From positions 1-64,000 of the forward strand of contig NZ_JBEFLP010000006.1 in the NCBI RefSeq assembly GCF_040149665.1: a DNA stretch of 64,000 nucleotides. The letters are read 5' to 3'. Positions 16,165 to 31,925 of the stretch are shown one piece after another. Each line of letters begins with the position of its first letter. Position 1 is the stretch's first letter. Source of the DNA: Sulfitobacter sp. HNIBRBA3233 (GTDB lineage Bacteria; Pseudomonadota; Alphaproteobacteria; Rhodobacterales; Rhodobacteraceae). The position numbers were made by a program, and so were the translations under genes. The notes under the pieces were generated by a model. That model was not told where the DNA came from and ran no database searches. It saw nothing but the letters and a program-made list of their open reading frames with translations.

Positions 16165-17379
16165 TCAGGCCACCGCGTGGCTGATCGCGCATTGCCGCCA
16201 CAGATGGCTCAACGCGTTGATCAGATGGGCAATATCCTCGTCCGTGTGCAGCGGCGACGGGGTAAAGCGAAGCCGCTCGGTGCCCTTGGGAACGGTGGGA
16301 TAGTTGATCGGCTGCACGTAGATGCCCCATTCTTCCATCAGGTAATCGGCCAGCATCCGTGTCTTGACCGGATCCTTGATCATCACCGGCACGATGTGGC
16401 TTTCGTTCATCATGTGGGGAATGCCCGCGCGGTCGAGCCCGGCGCGCAGCTTGGCCACCTGTGCGCGCTGCCGGAGGCGTTCGTCGCTCGATGTCTTGAG
16501 GTGCATGATCGACGCGCGCGCCGCTGCCGCCACTGCAGGGGGCAGGGCGGTGGTAAAGATAAATCCCGAGGCGAAGCTGCGGATGAAGTCGCACAGCGAC
16601 GCCGACCCGGTGATATAGCCGCCGACAACGCCGTAGGCCTTGCCGAGCGTGCCCTCGATCAGGGTGATCCGGTCGGCCAGCCCCTCGCGTTCGCTGACGC
16701 CGCCCCCGCGCGGCCCGTAAAGGCCCACCGCGTGCACTTCGTCGAGGTAGGTCATCGCGCCGTATTTTTCCGCCACTTCGACGATCTCGCGCATCGGGCA
16801 AATGTCGCCGTCCATGGAATAGACACTCTCGAAGGCGACGATCTTGGGCACGTTCAGCGGCAGCGCCTGAAGCTTGGCTTCCAGATCCGCCACATCGTTG
16901 TGCTTCCAGATCACCTTTTTCGCCTTCGAATGGCGGATCCCTTCGATCATCGAGGCGTGGTTGCCCGCATCCGACAGGATGACGCAGTTTTCCAACCGGC
17001 TGCCAAGGCACGACAGCGCCGCCCAGTTCGACACATAGCCCGAGGTGAACAGCAGCGCCGCCTCCTTGCCGTGGAGGTCGGCCAGTTCGCGTTCCAGCAG
17101 CAGGTGGTCGTGGTTGGTGCCCGAAATGTTGCGTGTCCCGCCCGCGCCGGTGCCGGTGCGCTGGACCGCTTCGCACATGGCGGCGATGGTCAGCGGGTTC
17201 TGTCCCATGCCCAGATAGTCGTTCGAGCACCAGACCGTGACCTCGCGCTTTTCGCCCTGGACGTGGTTGGCGGCGCGGGGGAACTTGCCGCATTTGCGCT
17301 CAAGCTCGGCGAAATAGCGATAGTTGCCGTCCGCCTTCAGCTGGTCGATCTGTTCGTCAAAAAGCGCGTCAAAGTTCAT
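16165..17379 (-). CDS. hemA: HemA, 5-aminolevulinate synthase
   Basis: PLP enzyme condensing glycine and succinyl-CoA to 5-aminolevulinate (Shemin pathway). 404 aa. [14 protein letters not shown] near residue 50, [14 protein letters not shown], the Asp of [17 protein letters not shown] and the PLP lysine in [17 protein letters not shown] are present. It overlaps the end of puhE by 11 bp and is the last gene of the puh-acsF-puhE-hemA segment, a common Roseobacter arrangement. Confidence 0.97.
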   Translation of the reverse strand: MNFDALFDEQIDQLKADGNYRYFAELERKCGKFPRAANHVQGEKREVTVWCSNDYLGMGQNPLTIAAMCEAVQRTGTGAGGTRNISGTNHDHLLLERELADLHGKEAALLFTSGYVSNWAALSCLGSRLENCVILSDAGNHASMIEGIRHSKAKKVIWKHNDVADLEAKLQALPLNVPKIVAFESVYSMDGDICPMREIVEVAEKYGAMTYLDEVHAVGLYGPRGGGVSEREGLADRITLIEGTLGKAYGVVGGYITGSASLCDFIRSFASGFIFTTALPPAVAAAARASIMHLKTSSDERLRQRAQVAKLRAGLDRAGIPHMMNESHIVPVMIKDPVKTRMLADYLMEEWGIYVQPINYPTVPKGTERLRFTPSPLHTDEDIAHLINALSHLWRQCAISHAVA

Positions 17380-18166
17380 GGGGATTGTCCTGTCTTGAAG
17401 TCGTGGGATTTGGCAGCATCCAGCGCCAGAGCTTGGCGTCGGGCAGCGGAACCACCATCAACCAGTGTTCAATGGCGGCCAGCGCCGCCAAGGCAGTGAG
17501 CAGAGCGAAGGCGGTCACGGAGGCTTCGGTTTCTGCGGCGATCAGGCGTTCTGCGAAACAGGCCGCGCTGATCGAAAGGAAGGTCACGCCGATCGGAAAG
17601 GCCATGGTGATCGGCCCGCGGCGGAAATAGCTTTTGATATGGTCGAGAGGGGTGGGCACGAATTCTGTATTGATCCGCGGCACGCCGAAAAACAGGTTCA
17701 GCTTGGCCGAAATCCGTGCGGTGAAGAGGATCACATAGGTCCACAGGCCGACGGTATTCTGCGCCCCCGCGCAGATCACCACGACTCCCAGAAGTGTCGC
17801 CGCAAGCAGCAGTTCGTGGTGCGAAATCGTATCCCACGCGCGCGAAAACCGCGCATAGCCGTCCAGACCGGGCGGGCAGGGGCGGCGTTCGGGGCCGGTG
17901 ATGATCCCGGCAAGAAACGCCAGTTCGATCCAGCCCCAGATCAGCAGCACGGACAGGAAAGCAAGATAGGCGTTGGTGGCCGTCAGCTCCTGCGCGGTGA
18001 TGACCAGACCGGCCACGCCCAGTGCGGCCAGCGGCACCGACAGGAACACGTTGCGCCCGTGCGCCACCGCATCGCCCGCGTCGGCCCGCCGCACGATCAG
18101 CAGGATCGCCCCGGTGAAGAACCACCAGGCGAACAGGGCTGAAAGTGCGGCGAGCCAGGCTGTCAT
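17369..18166 (-). CDS. puhE: PuhE, photosynthetic complex assembly membrane protein
   Basis: 265-aa integral membrane protein with about seven hydrophobic helices. In Rhodobacter PuhE modulates reaction-centre/LH1 assembly and bacteriochlorophyll production; the molecular mechanism is not known. The N-terminus [20 protein letters not shown] and the central [20 protein letters not shown] with [16 protein letters not shown] fit the family. Its ATG overlaps the acsF stop (ATGA). Confidence 0.9.
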   Translation of the reverse strand: MTAWLAALSALFAWWFFTGAILLIVRRADAGDAVAHGRNVFLSVPLAALGVAGLVITAQELTATNAYLAFLSVLLIWGWIELAFLAGIITGPERRPCPPGLDGYARFSRAWDTISHHELLLAATLLGVVVICAGAQNTVGLWTYVILFTARISAKLNLFFGVPRINTEFVPTPLDHIKSYFRRGPITMAFPIGVTFLSISAACFAERLIAAETEASVTAFALLTALAALAAIEHWLMVVPLPDAKLWRWMLPNPTTSRQDNPHEL

Positions 18167-19305
18167 CAGTACGCGGGCTCCATCACGGGGCTTTCGGGCA
18201 CGTCATGCTTGATCGCCGGGATCGTGTAGATCGAGACGAAGGCGCCGGCCGCCTTGGCCATGCCGCCCAGCCGCGACAGCGTCCCGCCGATGCCGCCGCG
18301 CTTCTTCGCTGCCGCGATCTGGCGCGAGGCCGCTTCCATCCGGTCGAGGTTCCGGCGCCAGCGCGGGTGGTCGATGTCCAGCGTCATCGGGAACACCTGC
18401 TTGGAAATCTCCGATGTCTTGCGGAACACTTCCTGCCCGTACCATGTGGTGTCGACGCCGAGCGCCTCGTGAAACAGCGGGCGCTGATGGTCGCGCACCC
18501 ACATGGTCGAATAGACCGCCGTCAGGAAGAACTTGATCCACAGCTTGTTGGTGAAGCTTTCGGTCAGTTTCGGGTCGGTCTTCATCAACAGGGCGAAGGC
18601 TTCGCCGTGAGAGAACTCGTCGTTGCACCATTCGCGGAACCAGCCAAAAATCGGGTGGAACTGGTGCTCGGGGTGTTTTTCGAGGTGCCGGTAGATGGTG
18701 ATGTAGCGGGCGTAGCCGATCTTCTCGCTTAGGTAGGTGGCGTAGTAGATGAACTTGGGCCGGAAATAGGTGTATTTCTTCTGCTGCGTCAGAAAGCCGA
18801 GGTTCACGCGGATGCCTGCCTCGCGCAGGGCGTCGTTGATGAAACCGGCGTGCCGCGCTTCGTCGCGCGCCATCAGTTGGAACAGCGTGGTGATGTCCGA
18901 ATTGGACCCGCGCCGCTTCATTTCCTTGTACAGCACGCAGCCCGAGAATTCGGCGGTACACGACGAGATCAGAAAGTCGATGAACTCGGCCTTCAGGGCG
19001 GGGTCCATCCCGTCCCAGTTGGCGTCCCATTCGTCGGTTTTCTTGAAATGGCCCTTGTTGGGGTCCGATTTCATCCGTGCGATCAGGCGATCCCAATCGG
19101 CGCGCACGGGGGTGACGTCGATCGCGTCCATCTCGGCGAAATCCGTGGTGTAGAAGCGCGGCGTCAGCAGGGTGTTCTGCATTGCCACCTCGGTCGCTTT
19201 CTCCGAGGTCATGGCGCCATTGTCGAGCGCGTCCTGCGCGGCAATCGCCTCTTCGGCGGTGTTGGCATAGGCGGAATGGGACGGGGTCTTGGTGTGTGCG
19301 TTCAT
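18166..19305 (-). CDS. acsF: AcsF, aerobic Mg-protoporphyrin IX monomethyl ester oxidative cyclase
   Basis: Di-iron oxygenase forming the isocyclic ring E with O2. 379 aa from the ATG overlapping the stop of the 98-aa gene upstream; an in-frame ATG at 19338 lies inside that gene and is less likely. Carboxylate/His di-iron ligands appear in TAEFSGCVLYKE, MARDEARHAGF and NDEFSHGEAFALL. Together with the lack of bchE in this window it shows that bacteriochlorophyll synthesis here uses oxygen. Confidence 0.96.
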   Translation of the reverse strand: MNAHTKTPSHSAYANTAEEAIAAQDALDNGAMTSEKATEVAMQNTLLTPRFYTTDFAEMDAIDVTPVRADWDRLIARMKSDPNKGHFKKTDEWDANWDGMDPALKAEFIDFLISSCTAEFSGCVLYKEMKRRGSNSDITTLFQLMARDEARHAGFINDALREAGIRVNLGFLTQQKKYTYFRPKFIYYATYLSEKIGYARYITIYRHLEKHPEHQFHPIFGWFREWCNDEFSHGEAFALLMKTDPKLTESFTNKLWIKFFLTAVYSTMWVRDHQRPLFHEALGVDTTWYGQEVFRKTSEISKQVFPMTLDIDHPRWRRNLDRMEAASRQIAAAKKRGGIGGTLSRLGGMAKAAGAFVSIYTIPAIKHDVPESPVMEPAY

Positions 19306-19598
19306 GACAGCACCTCCTCGGAGAAGCTGAATTCGCACAGCTCCATGAATTCGAAATCACCGGTGGCGCGGGTCCAGAGCTGTTCGAGCTTGGACGCCCG
19401 CGTGATGGTGGCCGTGCGTTCCTCGCGGACGACTTCGCCGTAGGGGGCCATGATCTCGGCCCCGTGGACAAGCACGCTGTCGCCGGGGTTCACGACCGCC
19501 CCGTTGAGGAATTTCACATGCGCCGACAGCTCCTCGAAGCGGTGCGAGATCGTGACCTCGCAGGGCGCGGTTTCCTTTGTTCTGGTTATCAGTCCCAT
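19302..19598 (-). CDS. Small conserved-type protein between puhC and acsF, function unknown
   Basis: 98 aa, no signal peptide or membrane segment. The middle reads KFLNGAVVNPGDSVLVHGAE, suggestive of a small beta-barrel, followed by an RASKLEQLWTRATGDFEFMELCEF tail portion. The gene overlaps acsF by ATGA and lies 50 bp downstream of puhC, so it is co-translated with the cyclase. Similar small genes sit at this place in other alphaproteobacterial PGCs. A role in cyclase assembly or electron supply is only a guess from position. Confidence 0.8.
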   Translation of the reverse strand: MGLITRTKETAPCEVTISHRFEELSAHVKFLNGAVVNPGDSVLVHGAEIMAPYGEVVREERTATITRASKLEQLWTRATGDFEFMELCEFSFSEEVLS

Positions 19599-19648
19599 AA
19601 TTTCAGTCCCTATCGTTTACAGGTGGCGCATGTCTGGCTGGACACGCA

Positions 19649-20116
19649 TCAGTCGATCAGCCTGGCGAAGGCTGCGACGTTGTCCTGGCCGTACCCGATC
19701 AGGGGCAGCGACCAATTGGTGGTATCGTCGATAATATCGGTGCGCCCGCCGTCACGGCGGACGATGCGCAGGGGGGCAGCGGCGTCGACGCCCTGCACCT
19801 TGCGTTCACGCATGACCGCGACCCAGACCACGTCGATGAAACCGGCCTTGTCGCGGGTAGAGGCGGCGATTTCCGCGCCGCTTTCGTCGAAGATCTGGAT
19901 GCCCGTGGTGCGGTCCCCGCCAAAGGTGATCAGCCGCTCGGCCACGATGGGCCGCTCTGCGGTGACACCTGTGAGGGGCATGTCGGTCAGCCGCGCGTAG
20001 GCGACCAGCGCCAGCGAGGCCAGCATCAGCGAGAACATCGCGATCACCAGACCGCGCGGGACCATATCGCGGTCGCGTGCCTTCATCTGGTTGGCGAGGG
20101 AGGAGGTCTGGTTCAT
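19649..20116 (-). CDS. puhC: PuhC, photosynthetic complex assembly protein
   Basis: 155-aa protein anchored by one N-terminal membrane helix (LVIAMFSLMLASLALVAYA) with a periplasmic domain; it aids RC-LH1 formation. Signature segments RLITFGGDRTTGIQIFDESG and GFIDVVWVAVMRERKVQGV are typical. ATGs occur at 20122 and 20116; the AAGGA ribosome binding site is 8 nt from 20116 but only 2 nt from 20122, so I choose 20116. Confidence 0.9.
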   Translation of the reverse strand: MNQTSSLANQMKARDRDMVPRGLVIAMFSLMLASLALVAYARLTDMPLTGVTAERPIVAERLITFGGDRTTGIQIFDESGAEIAASTRDKAGFIDVVWVAVMRERKVQGVDAAAPLRIVRRDGGRTDIIDDTTNWSLPLIGYGQDNVAAFARLID

Positions 20117-20136
20117 GCTCATGGTCCTTGTTCCCC

Positions 20137-20781
20137 TCACTCTGCCGCGACGGCGCCGGGGGCACCTTGCGCTGGATCAAGCCGTTCGATTTTCGGCTGG
20201 TTTACCCGTGTTTCGGCGGCATCCGCGAAAATCTGCGCCACGCGGGCGGCATCGGGGATCGACCGGAAGGCCGGTTGCGTCTTGGAGACATACCACGGCC
20301 GGACATGCGGCCATGTCATGATGTGTGAAAACCGTGTGTCGCCGATCAATTCGAAGGCGATGGTGCCATGGCCGTCGCGGCGCACGGCGGCATTCGCGTT
20401 GCCGATGCAGACATAGGGCAGGTTCAGCGTCATGGTCAGCGCAGCACCTATGCGCATCGCGACACGCTTGTTGGTCAGCGTATAGACGGTGGATCGCGCC
20501 TGAACGGTGGCGATCGTGTAGACGATGGCGCAGGCCACGAGACCCGCCAGAAGCAGCGGAATACCGTGGCCCATCGCCGTTGAAAGTGGCACGGTCGCCG
20601 CCGAAACGGCGACCCGCCAGAGTGCGAGCACCACGAAGTACCCCATGATCCAGTTCATCTTCCATGCGTCTTTGGCCAGACGCAGGGCCGAGGGCGCCCC
20701 CTGCCAGAGGATATGTTCATCCTTCGGCAGTGCTTCGGGCAGTCCGCGAACCGGTTCGAATTTGAAATCGTCGTGATGCAT
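20137..20781 (-). CDS. puhB: PuhB, reaction-centre assembly protein
   Basis: 214-aa membrane protein with two or three helices and a PH-like (bPH2) soluble part; in Rhodobacter it helps assemble the reaction centre. GLPEALPKDEHILWQGAPS at residues 13-31 and RSTVYTLTNKRVAMRIGAAL are family features. It sits between puhA (56 bp upstream) and puhC. Confidence 0.92.
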   Translation of the reverse strand: MHHDDFKFEPVRGLPEALPKDEHILWQGAPSALRLAKDAWKMNWIMGYFVVLALWRVAVSAATVPLSTAMGHGIPLLLAGLVACAIVYTIATVQARSTVYTLTNKRVAMRIGAALTMTLNLPYVCIGNANAAVRRDGHGTIAFELIGDTRFSHIMTWPHVRPWYVSKTQPAFRSIPDAARVAQIFADAAETRVNQPKIERLDPAQGAPGAVAAE

Positions 20782-20837
20782 TGTCTTGTCCCCTGATGGT
20801 TGCCGGGCCCGTTGGCTGGCGGGCCCGGAGTGTTACG

Positions 20838-21611
20838 TCAGATCTGTGGCTCTGCGCGCTTGGGGTCGGCATAAAGGGTGCCGCCCCCGTAGTAGGCCAT
20901 GATCTTTTCCTCTTCGAGAAGCGTGATCTCGCTGTCGGATTTGGTGCCCGGCACATTCGCGAAATTCGCCCCGTAAAGCGATTTGACCGACACCCGGTCG
21001 GATTTGATCCGGGCGAAGTTCGCGGGGATCAGGCAGGTCTTGCCCGTGCCTTCGGGATTCAGATCAACCGTGAGATAACGGACGTATTGTTCCGGCACGT
21101 CGACCCACATGTCGGTGACGCGGCCAACCACTTCACCATCGGCGGCGACAACGGCCTTGCCGCGCGGGTCGGTCCCCGACGAGACGGCGAAATCGTCCAG
21201 CATGCTCAGCGGTTTGATTTTCGCGTGGCCGTGGGCATCGAGCTCGGGGTGGTCGTTGCGCGGTGCCCAGGATCCGGGGCCCACACCGTCGAGCATCGGA
21301 TCACCGGTGGGCACATAGGGGCTGCCCGCCGCGGTGGAGGTCTGCGCCAGTGCCAGATCGGCGCGGTCGCCGCGCTGGCCGGAGGGCACCACAAGATCGC
21401 CGCGCCCGTCGCGCAGGTGGAACGTCTTGTCCTTGGGCACCGGAAACGGCCCCTGGTTCGGCGATTCCTTCCCGTCGTCGGTGACGAGCGGATAGCCTTC
21501 GCGCATGTTTTCGGTTTGCAGGTAGTAAACCAGACCCGCAAAGAAGATCCAGAAGAGCCATATCGCGGCGCTCGCCAGATCGAAGTTTCCAAAGAATTCA
21601 GTGCCAACCAT
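20838..21611 (-). CDS. puhA: PuhA, photosynthetic reaction centre H subunit
   Basis: Cytoplasmic-face H subunit capping the L/M heterodimer. 257 aa from ATG 21611, which follows GGAGGATCCCCCA, a strong ribosome binding site; the longer open frame upstream is not coding. One N-terminal membrane helix (AAIWLFWIFFAGLVYYLQTE) is followed by ENMREGYPL and a PRC-barrel domain with VGRVTDMWVDVPEQYVRYL. Confidence 0.97.
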   Translation of the reverse strand: MVGTEFFGNFDLASAAIWLFWIFFAGLVYYLQTENMREGYPLVTDDGKESPNQGPFPVPKDKTFHLRDGRGDLVVPSGQRGDRADLALAQTSTAAGSPYVPTGDPMLDGVGPGSWAPRNDHPELDAHGHAKIKPLSMLDDFAVSSGTDPRGKAVVAADGEVVGRVTDMWVDVPEQYVRYLTVDLNPEGTGKTCLIPANFARIKSDRVSVKSLYGANFANVPGTKSDSEITLLEEEKIMAYYGGGTLYADPKRAEPQI

Positions 21612-21636
21612 TGGGGGATCCTCCGTGAAAGGGTGG

Positions 21637-23064
21637 TCAGGTAGGGAAATCGGCAAGGCCGATGGGCCGTGTCGACGGTTCTGCCATCGCACGGGTCCGG
21701 ACCAACGGACCGAGTGCGATAAGCGTGATGAAAAGAAGGCCGATCTCGATGTGGTAGACGACCGAATAGCCGGTCGCGTTCGATTGCAGCGCCGGACCCA
21801 GCTGGCCCGAGGTTGCGGCGTGGTTGATGATGTCGCGCAGCGCGCCGCCCGCGAAGATGGATACACCGGCCGCGGTGGCCTGTGCGGCCCCCCATGCGCC
21901 AAGCGCAAGCCCGCGTCCCGCGGTGCCGGAGGTGTCCAGCGTCATCGCCGCCGTCAGCGTCGCGACCGAAAACAGCCCCCCGCCCAGACCGATGCCGAAG
22001 GCGCCCGCGAAAAACAGCGTGCCGCTGCCCATGGGCGCTGCGAAAATCACGGCGCAGAAGGCGGCCAGCCCGACAAGGATACCGCGCGCGGCCATGCGCA
22101 TCGGCAACAGCCCGGTTCTGAGCCAGCGCGCCGCACAGCCAAAACCCAGAAGCGCGCCGCCCGCCCACATCGCCGTCAGCAAGGTGGTGGCCGATACCGA
22201 CAGGCCCAGCACCTCGCCGCCGTAGGGTTCCAGCAGCACGTCCTGCATGTTGAAGGCCAGCGTCCCGAGGAACACCACCACCAGCAGCCGCGCCGCATCG
22301 TTGCCCGACGTCAGGTCGCGCCATGCGTCGGCAAAGGCGGGGCGCGGGGCCTCGCGCTCTTGCTTTGTCATCGGGTTGACGCGCTCTTGTTTCCACAGGG
22401 CGATGACGTTCAGCACAAGGGTAACCACCGCCGCGCCCTGCACGACCTGAACCAGCCGCAAGGCGCTGAAATCACGCAGCAATGTGCCGATGATCACCGC
22501 CGAGACTCCCATCCCGATCAGGAACATCACATAAAGAAGGGCAACCACCTGCGGGCGCGTCTCGTCGCTGGCCCGGTCAGCGGCCAGCGCAAGGCCCGCC
22601 GTCTGCGTCATGTGCATGCCGAGGCCGGTCAGAAGGAACGCAAGACCCGCGCCCACTTCGCCCGCCCAGCCCGGCCCGGCGACCTGATCGCCCGACAGAA
22701 CCAGAAGCCCCATCGGCATGATCGCCAGTCCGCCGAACTGCCAGAGCGATCCGAACCAGAGGTAGGGGATACGCTTCCAGCCGATGGCCGAGCGGTAGGT
22801 GTCGGACCGGAAGCCCAACAGCGCGCGGAAGGGCGCAACGAGCACCGGGATCGCGATCATCACCGCGACGATGGTGGCGGCCACGCCAAGCTCCACGATC
22901 ATCACGCGGTTGAGTGTTCCCAGCAACATGACAGAGGCCATCCCGACCGACACCTGAAACAGCGACAGGCGCAAAAGCTGGCCGAGTGGCAGCTCTTCGC
23001 TGATCGCATCCGCAAAGGGCAGGGTGCGCAGGGTCATGTTCTTGATGGCCGAGTGCAGGCTCAT
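21637..23064 (-). CDS. lhaA: LhaA, light-harvesting 1 assembly protein (PucC family)
   Basis: 475-aa major-facilitator-like protein with about 12 membrane helices, proposed to deliver bacteriochlorophyll to LH1. Start at ATG 23064, which overlaps the bchM stop. RLSLFQVSVGMASVMLLGTL, NRVMIVELGV and GFRSDTYRSAIGWKRIPYL are typical of PucC/LhaA proteins. A second family member is at 49035-50321. Confidence 0.95.
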   Translation of the reverse strand: MSLHSAIKNMTLRTLPFADAISEELPLGQLLRLSLFQVSVGMASVMLLGTLNRVMIVELGVAATIVAVMIAIPVLVAPFRALLGFRSDTYRSAIGWKRIPYLWFGSLWQFGGLAIMPMGLLVLSGDQVAGPGWAGEVGAGLAFLLTGLGMHMTQTAGLALAADRASDETRPQVVALLYVMFLIGMGVSAVIIGTLLRDFSALRLVQVVQGAAVVTLVLNVIALWKQERVNPMTKQEREAPRPAFADAWRDLTSGNDAARLLVVVFLGTLAFNMQDVLLEPYGGEVLGLSVSATTLLTAMWAGGALLGFGCAARWLRTGLLPMRMAARGILVGLAAFCAVIFAAPMGSGTLFFAGAFGIGLGGGLFSVATLTAAMTLDTSGTAGRGLALGAWGAAQATAAGVSIFAGGALRDIINHAATSGQLGPALQSNATGYSVVYHIEIGLLFITLIALGPLVRTRAMAEPSTRPIGLADFPT

Positions 23065-23794
23065 GGAAGAAACTCCATCGCGTGGCTGATGTAGAAGCCC
23101 GATGTGACGCGGTTGAGATCGCGCAGTTTCCCGCGCGTCAGCGCGGCGGCAAGGGCTGCGGGCGTGTGGGGGATCATCGTGGGCGACCGGTCCGACCGCG
23201 GGAACAGTTTGCCCACGCGCCACATCGCCATCAGCAGCGGGGTGCGCGGCGCCACGGTAAAGATCATCTTGTGGTCGAGCCGGGGGGCAAGCCGGTCCAG
23301 CATCGCCGCGATGTCGCGGGCGCTGTAGTAGATCATGCTGTCCATCGCGACGATGTAGTCAAAGCGCCCCAGCGCCGGATCCAGCATGTCGCCGGCGGCG
23401 AAGCTGACCTTGTCGGCCACCGCATCGGGGGTGCGCAACTTGGCGATGTCGATCAACTGCGGAGAGATATCGACCCCGGTAACCTGTGCGCCGCGCCCGG
23501 CCAGATCGAAGGCCAGCGCCCCTGTGCCGCAGCCCGCGTCGAGGATCCGCGCGCCGCGCAGATCCTGCGGCAGGCTGTTCGAGATCAGGCTGCGCATTTC
23601 GTCGCGGCCCGCGCGCACGGTGGCGCGAATGCCGGACACGGGCGCGTCCGAGGTCAGACGCTCCCAAGTTCTGGTGGCGGTGCTGTCGAAATAGGTCTCG
23701 ACCCGGTTGCGGGTCGAGGTATAGGCATCGGTTGCCTGCGCCGCGCCGGCGGGCGCGGTCTGTCCTACGTCATGCAGGGTGCCACCATCGGCCA

Positions 23795-23795
<1 letters not shown>
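23061..23795 (-). CDS. bchM: BchM, Mg-protoporphyrin IX O-methyltransferase
   Basis: SAM-dependent methylation of the C13 propionate of Mg-protoporphyrin IX. 244 aa. The SAM motif ILDAGCGTGALAFDLAGRG lies at about residues 83-101. YFDSTATRTWERLTSD upstream and SRDRSPTMIPH-like text near the end (PRSDRSPTMIPHTP) match BchM. ATGA overlaps on both sides (bchL and lhaA) show tight coupling. Confidence 0.96.
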
Positions 23796-28242
<4,447 letters not shown>

Positions 28243-28253
<11 letters not shown>

Positions 28254-29811
28254 AATGTGCCTTCGCCTCGTAGAGTGTATCGACCGAGATTTCCGCCAGC
28301 CCCCGCTCGGAGGCGAAGCTTTCGGTGTTGCGCCGCGCCTTGCCGCGCACGAAAAACGGTATTTTCTTCAACTCGCGTTCGGCGGTTTCCAGCCAGACCA
28401 CCTCGCCGCCCGTGGGTAGGGCCGGGGCGGGCGCGCCATCTGTCTCCATTTTGCCATCTAAACTCATGGGCGCTTGCGCCCCTGCACCGGATGCGGCAGG
28501 CGCGTGGCCGCCGTGGTGCGACGGACCCGCCGCGTCGTTGAACTCGAAATCCTCGCGGAACATGTGCAGCAGATGCTCCTCCAGCCCCATGACCAGCGGA
28601 TGCACCCATGTATCGAACAGCACATTCGCGCCCTCGAACCCCATCTGCGGCGAATAGCGCGCGGGAAAATCCTGTACGTGGACGGGCGCGGAGATCACGG
28701 CGCAGGGGATGCCCAGACGCTTGCCGATATGGCGCTCCATCTGCGTGCCGAGAATCATCTCGGGCTGCAGCTCTTCGATGGTGCGCTCCACCTCCAGATA
28801 ATCGTCGGTGATCAGCGCCTCGAGCCCGTATTCCTTGGCCAGCGCACGGATCGGGCGGGCGAATTCGCGGTTGTAACAGCCCATGCCGGCCACTTCGAAG
28901 CCCATCTCGTCGCGCGCGAAGCGGGCGGCGGCGGCCACATGGGTGCCGTCGCCGAAGAGGAAGACACGCTTGCCGGTCAAATAGGTGCTGTCGACAGAAC
29001 GGCTCCACCATGTCTGGCGGTTGCGGTCCTCGGCGATTTCGGTCCATGATCCCGACAGCGCGCGCACTTCGGCGATGAAATCGCGGGTGGCGCCGACGCC
29101 GATGGGAATGACCCTTGTATAGGGCTGGCCGAATTTCTTTTCACAGTAGCGCGCCGCCTGCTCGCCCGTCTCGGGATAGAGCAGGACGTTGAAATGCGCC
29201 TGACCCATCTTCGCGATGTCCGAAGGCGTGCTGCCCATGGGGCCCGTCACATTGACCTCGATCCCCATCTCGTAGAGCAGATTGGTGATTTCCTGCACAT
29301 CGTCGCGGTGGCGGAACCCCAATGCGGTGGGGCCGAGGATGTTGCACGACACGCGGGCGGTCTTTTCCATCGGCTTCGCCAGATGGCGCACGATCTGGAG
29401 GAAGGTCTCGTCCGCGCCGAAATTTTCCTTGCGCTGGTAGCTGGGCAGCTCCAGCGGGATCACGGGAATGGGCAGCCCCATGGTTTCGGCCAGACCGCCG
29501 GGATCGTCCTGGATCAGTTCGGCGGTGCAGGACGCGCCGACGATGATCGCCTCGGGCTTGAACCGGTCATAGGCGTCCTGGCAGGCCCGCTTGAACAGCC
29601 CCGCCGTGTCGCTGCCAAGGTCACGGGCCTGAAAGGTGGTATAGGTCACGGGCGGACGGTGGTCGCGCCGTTCGATCATCGTGAACAGAAGATCGGCGTA
29701 GGTATCGCCCTGCGGGGCGTGCAGAACGTAGTGCAGGCCCTTCATCCCGGTCGCCACGCGCATCGCGCCGACGTGGGGAGGGCCCTCGTATGTCCAGACG
29801 GTCAGCTTCAC
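28243..29811 (-). CDS. bchB: BchB, protochlorophyllide reductase subunit B
   Basis: Component of the NB catalytic tetramer. 522 aa from GTG 29811, which begins [19 protein letters not shown] exactly where the family normally starts; no ATG is in frame near it, and a GGGGG run 9-13 nt upstream is the likely ribosome binding site. [12 protein letters not shown] carries the conserved Asp cluster ligand region. A low-complexity stretch follows residue 420 ([17 protein letters not shown]). 91 bp separate it from bchN. Confidence 0.96.
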
Positions 29812-29902
29812 GCGTGTTGCCCCCGGCAACGCGACAGTGTGAGGCAGTGTTCGCCTGTGGCGAGCACGTTCACACCCCGTTGCAATGATGCGATGAAGGT
29901 TC

Positions 29903-31668
<1,766 letters not shown>

Positions 31669-31721
31669 AGAATGATCCCTGTCGCATGTGCTTACCTGAC
31701 GCTGACACTCAAACAACAAAC

Positions 31722-31836
31722 TGTCAACTTTGACTTACACATTGGAAATCGGCCACAGAGCAGGGATTAGGCGAGAGGCCCCTGAAAAACATGAACAAAA
31801 TGGAAAAAAGAATTTGATTGTCAATAACAATTGACA
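31722..31836. promoter_or_regulatory. Two PpsR/CrtJ-type operators between bchF and ppaA
   Basis: TGTCAACTTTGACTTACA (31722-31739) lies on the bchF side and TGTCAATAACAATTGACA (31819-31836) on the ppaA side of the divergent region. The second is a near-perfect dyad with arms TTGTCAAT and ATTGACAA. They suggest that PpsR controls the bch-puh operon and its own regulator operon (ppaA-ppsR). Confidence 0.75.
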
Positions 31837-31925
31837 ACATCGAAGGGGGTGTAGACCATGTTTGGCAATCACTCTACAAGGTCCCGAATTCCCAGCGCCC
31901 CTGCGCGCGTGCGGAGGGTTAATAG

